A stretch of DNA of 64,000 nt from Devosia sp. A16 (GTDB taxonomy: Bacteria > Pseudomonadota > Alphaproteobacteria > Rhizobiales > Devosiaceae), in assembly GCF_001402915.1 (NCBI RefSeq), contig NZ_CP012945.1, forward strand, positions 1,126,001-1,190,000. Reading direction: 5' to 3'. The position numbers and the translations under genes were made by a program. Under the pieces are notes generated by a model. That model made no database searches and was not told the DNA's origin. It worked only from the letters and a program-made list of their open reading frames with translations. Below are positions 63,249 through 64,000 of this stretch, one piece after another (position 1 is the first letter of the stretch; the number at the start of each line of letters is the position of its first letter).

Positions 63249-63446
63249 GCAACACTACCGGGCGAGTCGTCGACTTGCCCCGGGGCGAAGGCGCGGCCGT
63301 CACCACGTGGAGTCTTCATCGAGAAGGTGAAAGACGCCGAGGTCGCCGGCCTTGAGGTTGCCGCGATCTTGGCGTCATGAATATGTACGTGCGACAGAAC
63401 CGGCGCCACGAGGACGCCGGTCTGATTTGTCGCCTGGCGTGAACCG

Positions 63447-63923
63447 TCAGGAAACGATCTTGGCGCGACCGCGCGTTGCAGTCGCCTTGGGCTTGCGGCC
63501 AAGGCCGATGGTCTTGGCGAGACGCGAGCGGGCTTCCGAGTAGGTCGGGGCAACCATGGGATAGTCGACCGGCAACCCCCATTTGGCCCGGTATTCCTCC
63601 GGGGACATGTCGTATTCGGTTCTGAGATGACGCTTCAAAGACTTGAATTTCTTGCCGTCTTCGAGACAGATCAAGTACTCCGGCGTGATCGATTTCTTCA
63701 CCGGCACGGCGGGCCGGAGCTCGACGACTGCCTCGGGCTCGACCATCCCGCCGAGACCGCTCAGCGTTGCATGCACCGTCGCGATCAGCTTCGGAATGTC
63801 GCTGGCGCTGAGTGCGTTATGACTCACATACGCGCTGACGATATCGGCGCTCAGCTCGATCAGTTGGGAACTCCTAGCGTCCGCGATTGCCGCCGCAGCC
63901 AGGTTCGATGTTCCTGATTCCAT
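63447..63923 (-). CDS. mucR: MucR/Ros-family transcriptional regulator
   Basis: This 158-residue regulator of the Ros/MucR family controls exopolysaccharide, motility and cell-cycle genes in Rhizobiales. The N-terminal oligomerisation helices (about 15-60) and the DNA-binding domain 'ICLEDGKKFKSLKRHLRTEY', then 'DMSPEEYRAKWGLPVDYPMV', are clear. The Ros zinc set Cys-Cys-His-His is incomplete: the second Cys is Asp, and the final His is replaced by Glu-Tyr (RHLRTEYD for RHLRTHYD). It may therefore fold without zinc, as reported for some Mesorhizobium homologues. The upstream region runs out of the window, so its promoter is only partly seen. Confidence 0.92.
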   Translation of the reverse strand: MESGTSNLAAAAIADARSSQLIELSADIVSAYVSHNALSASDIPKLIATVHATLSGLGGMVEPEAVVELRPAVPVKKSITPEYLICLEDGKKFKSLKRHLRTEYDMSPEEYRAKWGLPVDYPMVAPTYSEARSRLAKTIGLGRKPKATATRGRAKIVS

Positions 63924-64000
63924 TCGTCCCTCGATATTGTTGCCTAGGTTTCGGGTCCTATATGCGGGACACTGCGGCCCACCTGCCGCGTCTCCTCGCA

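Noticed and set aside
63095-63553. Small frames in the thiolase-mucR gap
   Set aside because: They cross the terminator or overlap mucR in another frame, lack ribosome sites and have no recognisable features.

Overview
The window is high-GC DNA from an alphaproteobacterium, most likely of the Hyphomicrobiales (Rhizobiales). The signs are a MucR/Ros regulator, a BioR-type GntR gene with TTATCTATAA boxes beside bioY, serC-serA on one strand with purA nearby, a cobalamin-riboswitch-controlled ribonucleotide reductase, and many GC-rich palindromic intergenic repeats. A Devosia-like genus is a guess from gene content, not something the sequence proves.

Layout. 1-1294: end of a thiamine ABC transporter (thiP partial, thiQ). 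1394-2428 and 14443-15476: two nearly identical IS30-family elements in the same orientation, both inserted at the same base of one palindromic intergenic repeat. 2588-7000: sugar acetyltransferase, a membrane protein with a large disordered region, and purA. 7129-14373: accessory genes (two paralogous FAD oxidoreductases, DMT exporter, GNAT acetyltransferase, XRE/MmyB regulator, small membrane protein, epoxide hydrolase). 15635-20112: serA, serC, a small membrane protein, a small secreted protein and an ankyrin protein, all on the minus strand. 20430-25279: an exported cassette with a PQQ dehydrogenase, its cytochrome c, an unknown secreted protein, a secreted pentapeptide-repeat protein and an SMP-30-like protein. 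25532-27883: luciferase-like monooxygenase, MarR regulator and FMN reductase. 27956-32021 (minus): vanadium-haloperoxidase-like enzyme, FG-GAP/ASPIC protein and a frameshifted Sel1-repeat protein.

32324-35728: xylose-type ABC importer. 36131-44550: a LacI regulator with two identical operators facing a CUT1 sugar importer operon that includes a GH116 glycosidase and an MsmK-like ATPase. 44775-48930 (minus): a second LacI plus CUT1 importer operon without an ATPase, divergent from a two-domain ADP-ribosylglycohydrolase-like protein, with an 18-bp palindromic operator between them. 51307-55750 (minus): nrdB and nrdA. NrdB has the residues of the Chlamydia-type (subclass Ic) Mn/Fe enzyme, and a cobalamin riboswitch lies upstream of nrdA. 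55824-58383: a small membrane protein, bioR, bioY and a DUF1284 gene that appears to start with ATT. 58579-63098: a ketone-body cassette (3-hydroxybutyrate dehydrogenase and a PAS-LuxR regulator on one strand, acetoacetyl-CoA synthetase and thiolase on the other). 63447-63923: mucR-like gene.

How it fits together. The organism appears to be a heterotroph tuned to plant-derived or host-derived glycosides, with several sugar importers under local LacI control. It has periplasmic quinoprotein oxidation, uses biotin uptake under BioR, and switches off its B12-independent ribonucleotide reductase when cobalamin is present. The best candidates for under-described biology are the PQQ/pentapeptide export cassette, the haloperoxidase/FG-GAP/Sel1 cluster, the ADP-ribosylglycohydrolase fusion in a sugar locus, the ATT-started DUF1284 gene, and the IS30 element whose transposase borrows its stop codon from the target repeat.
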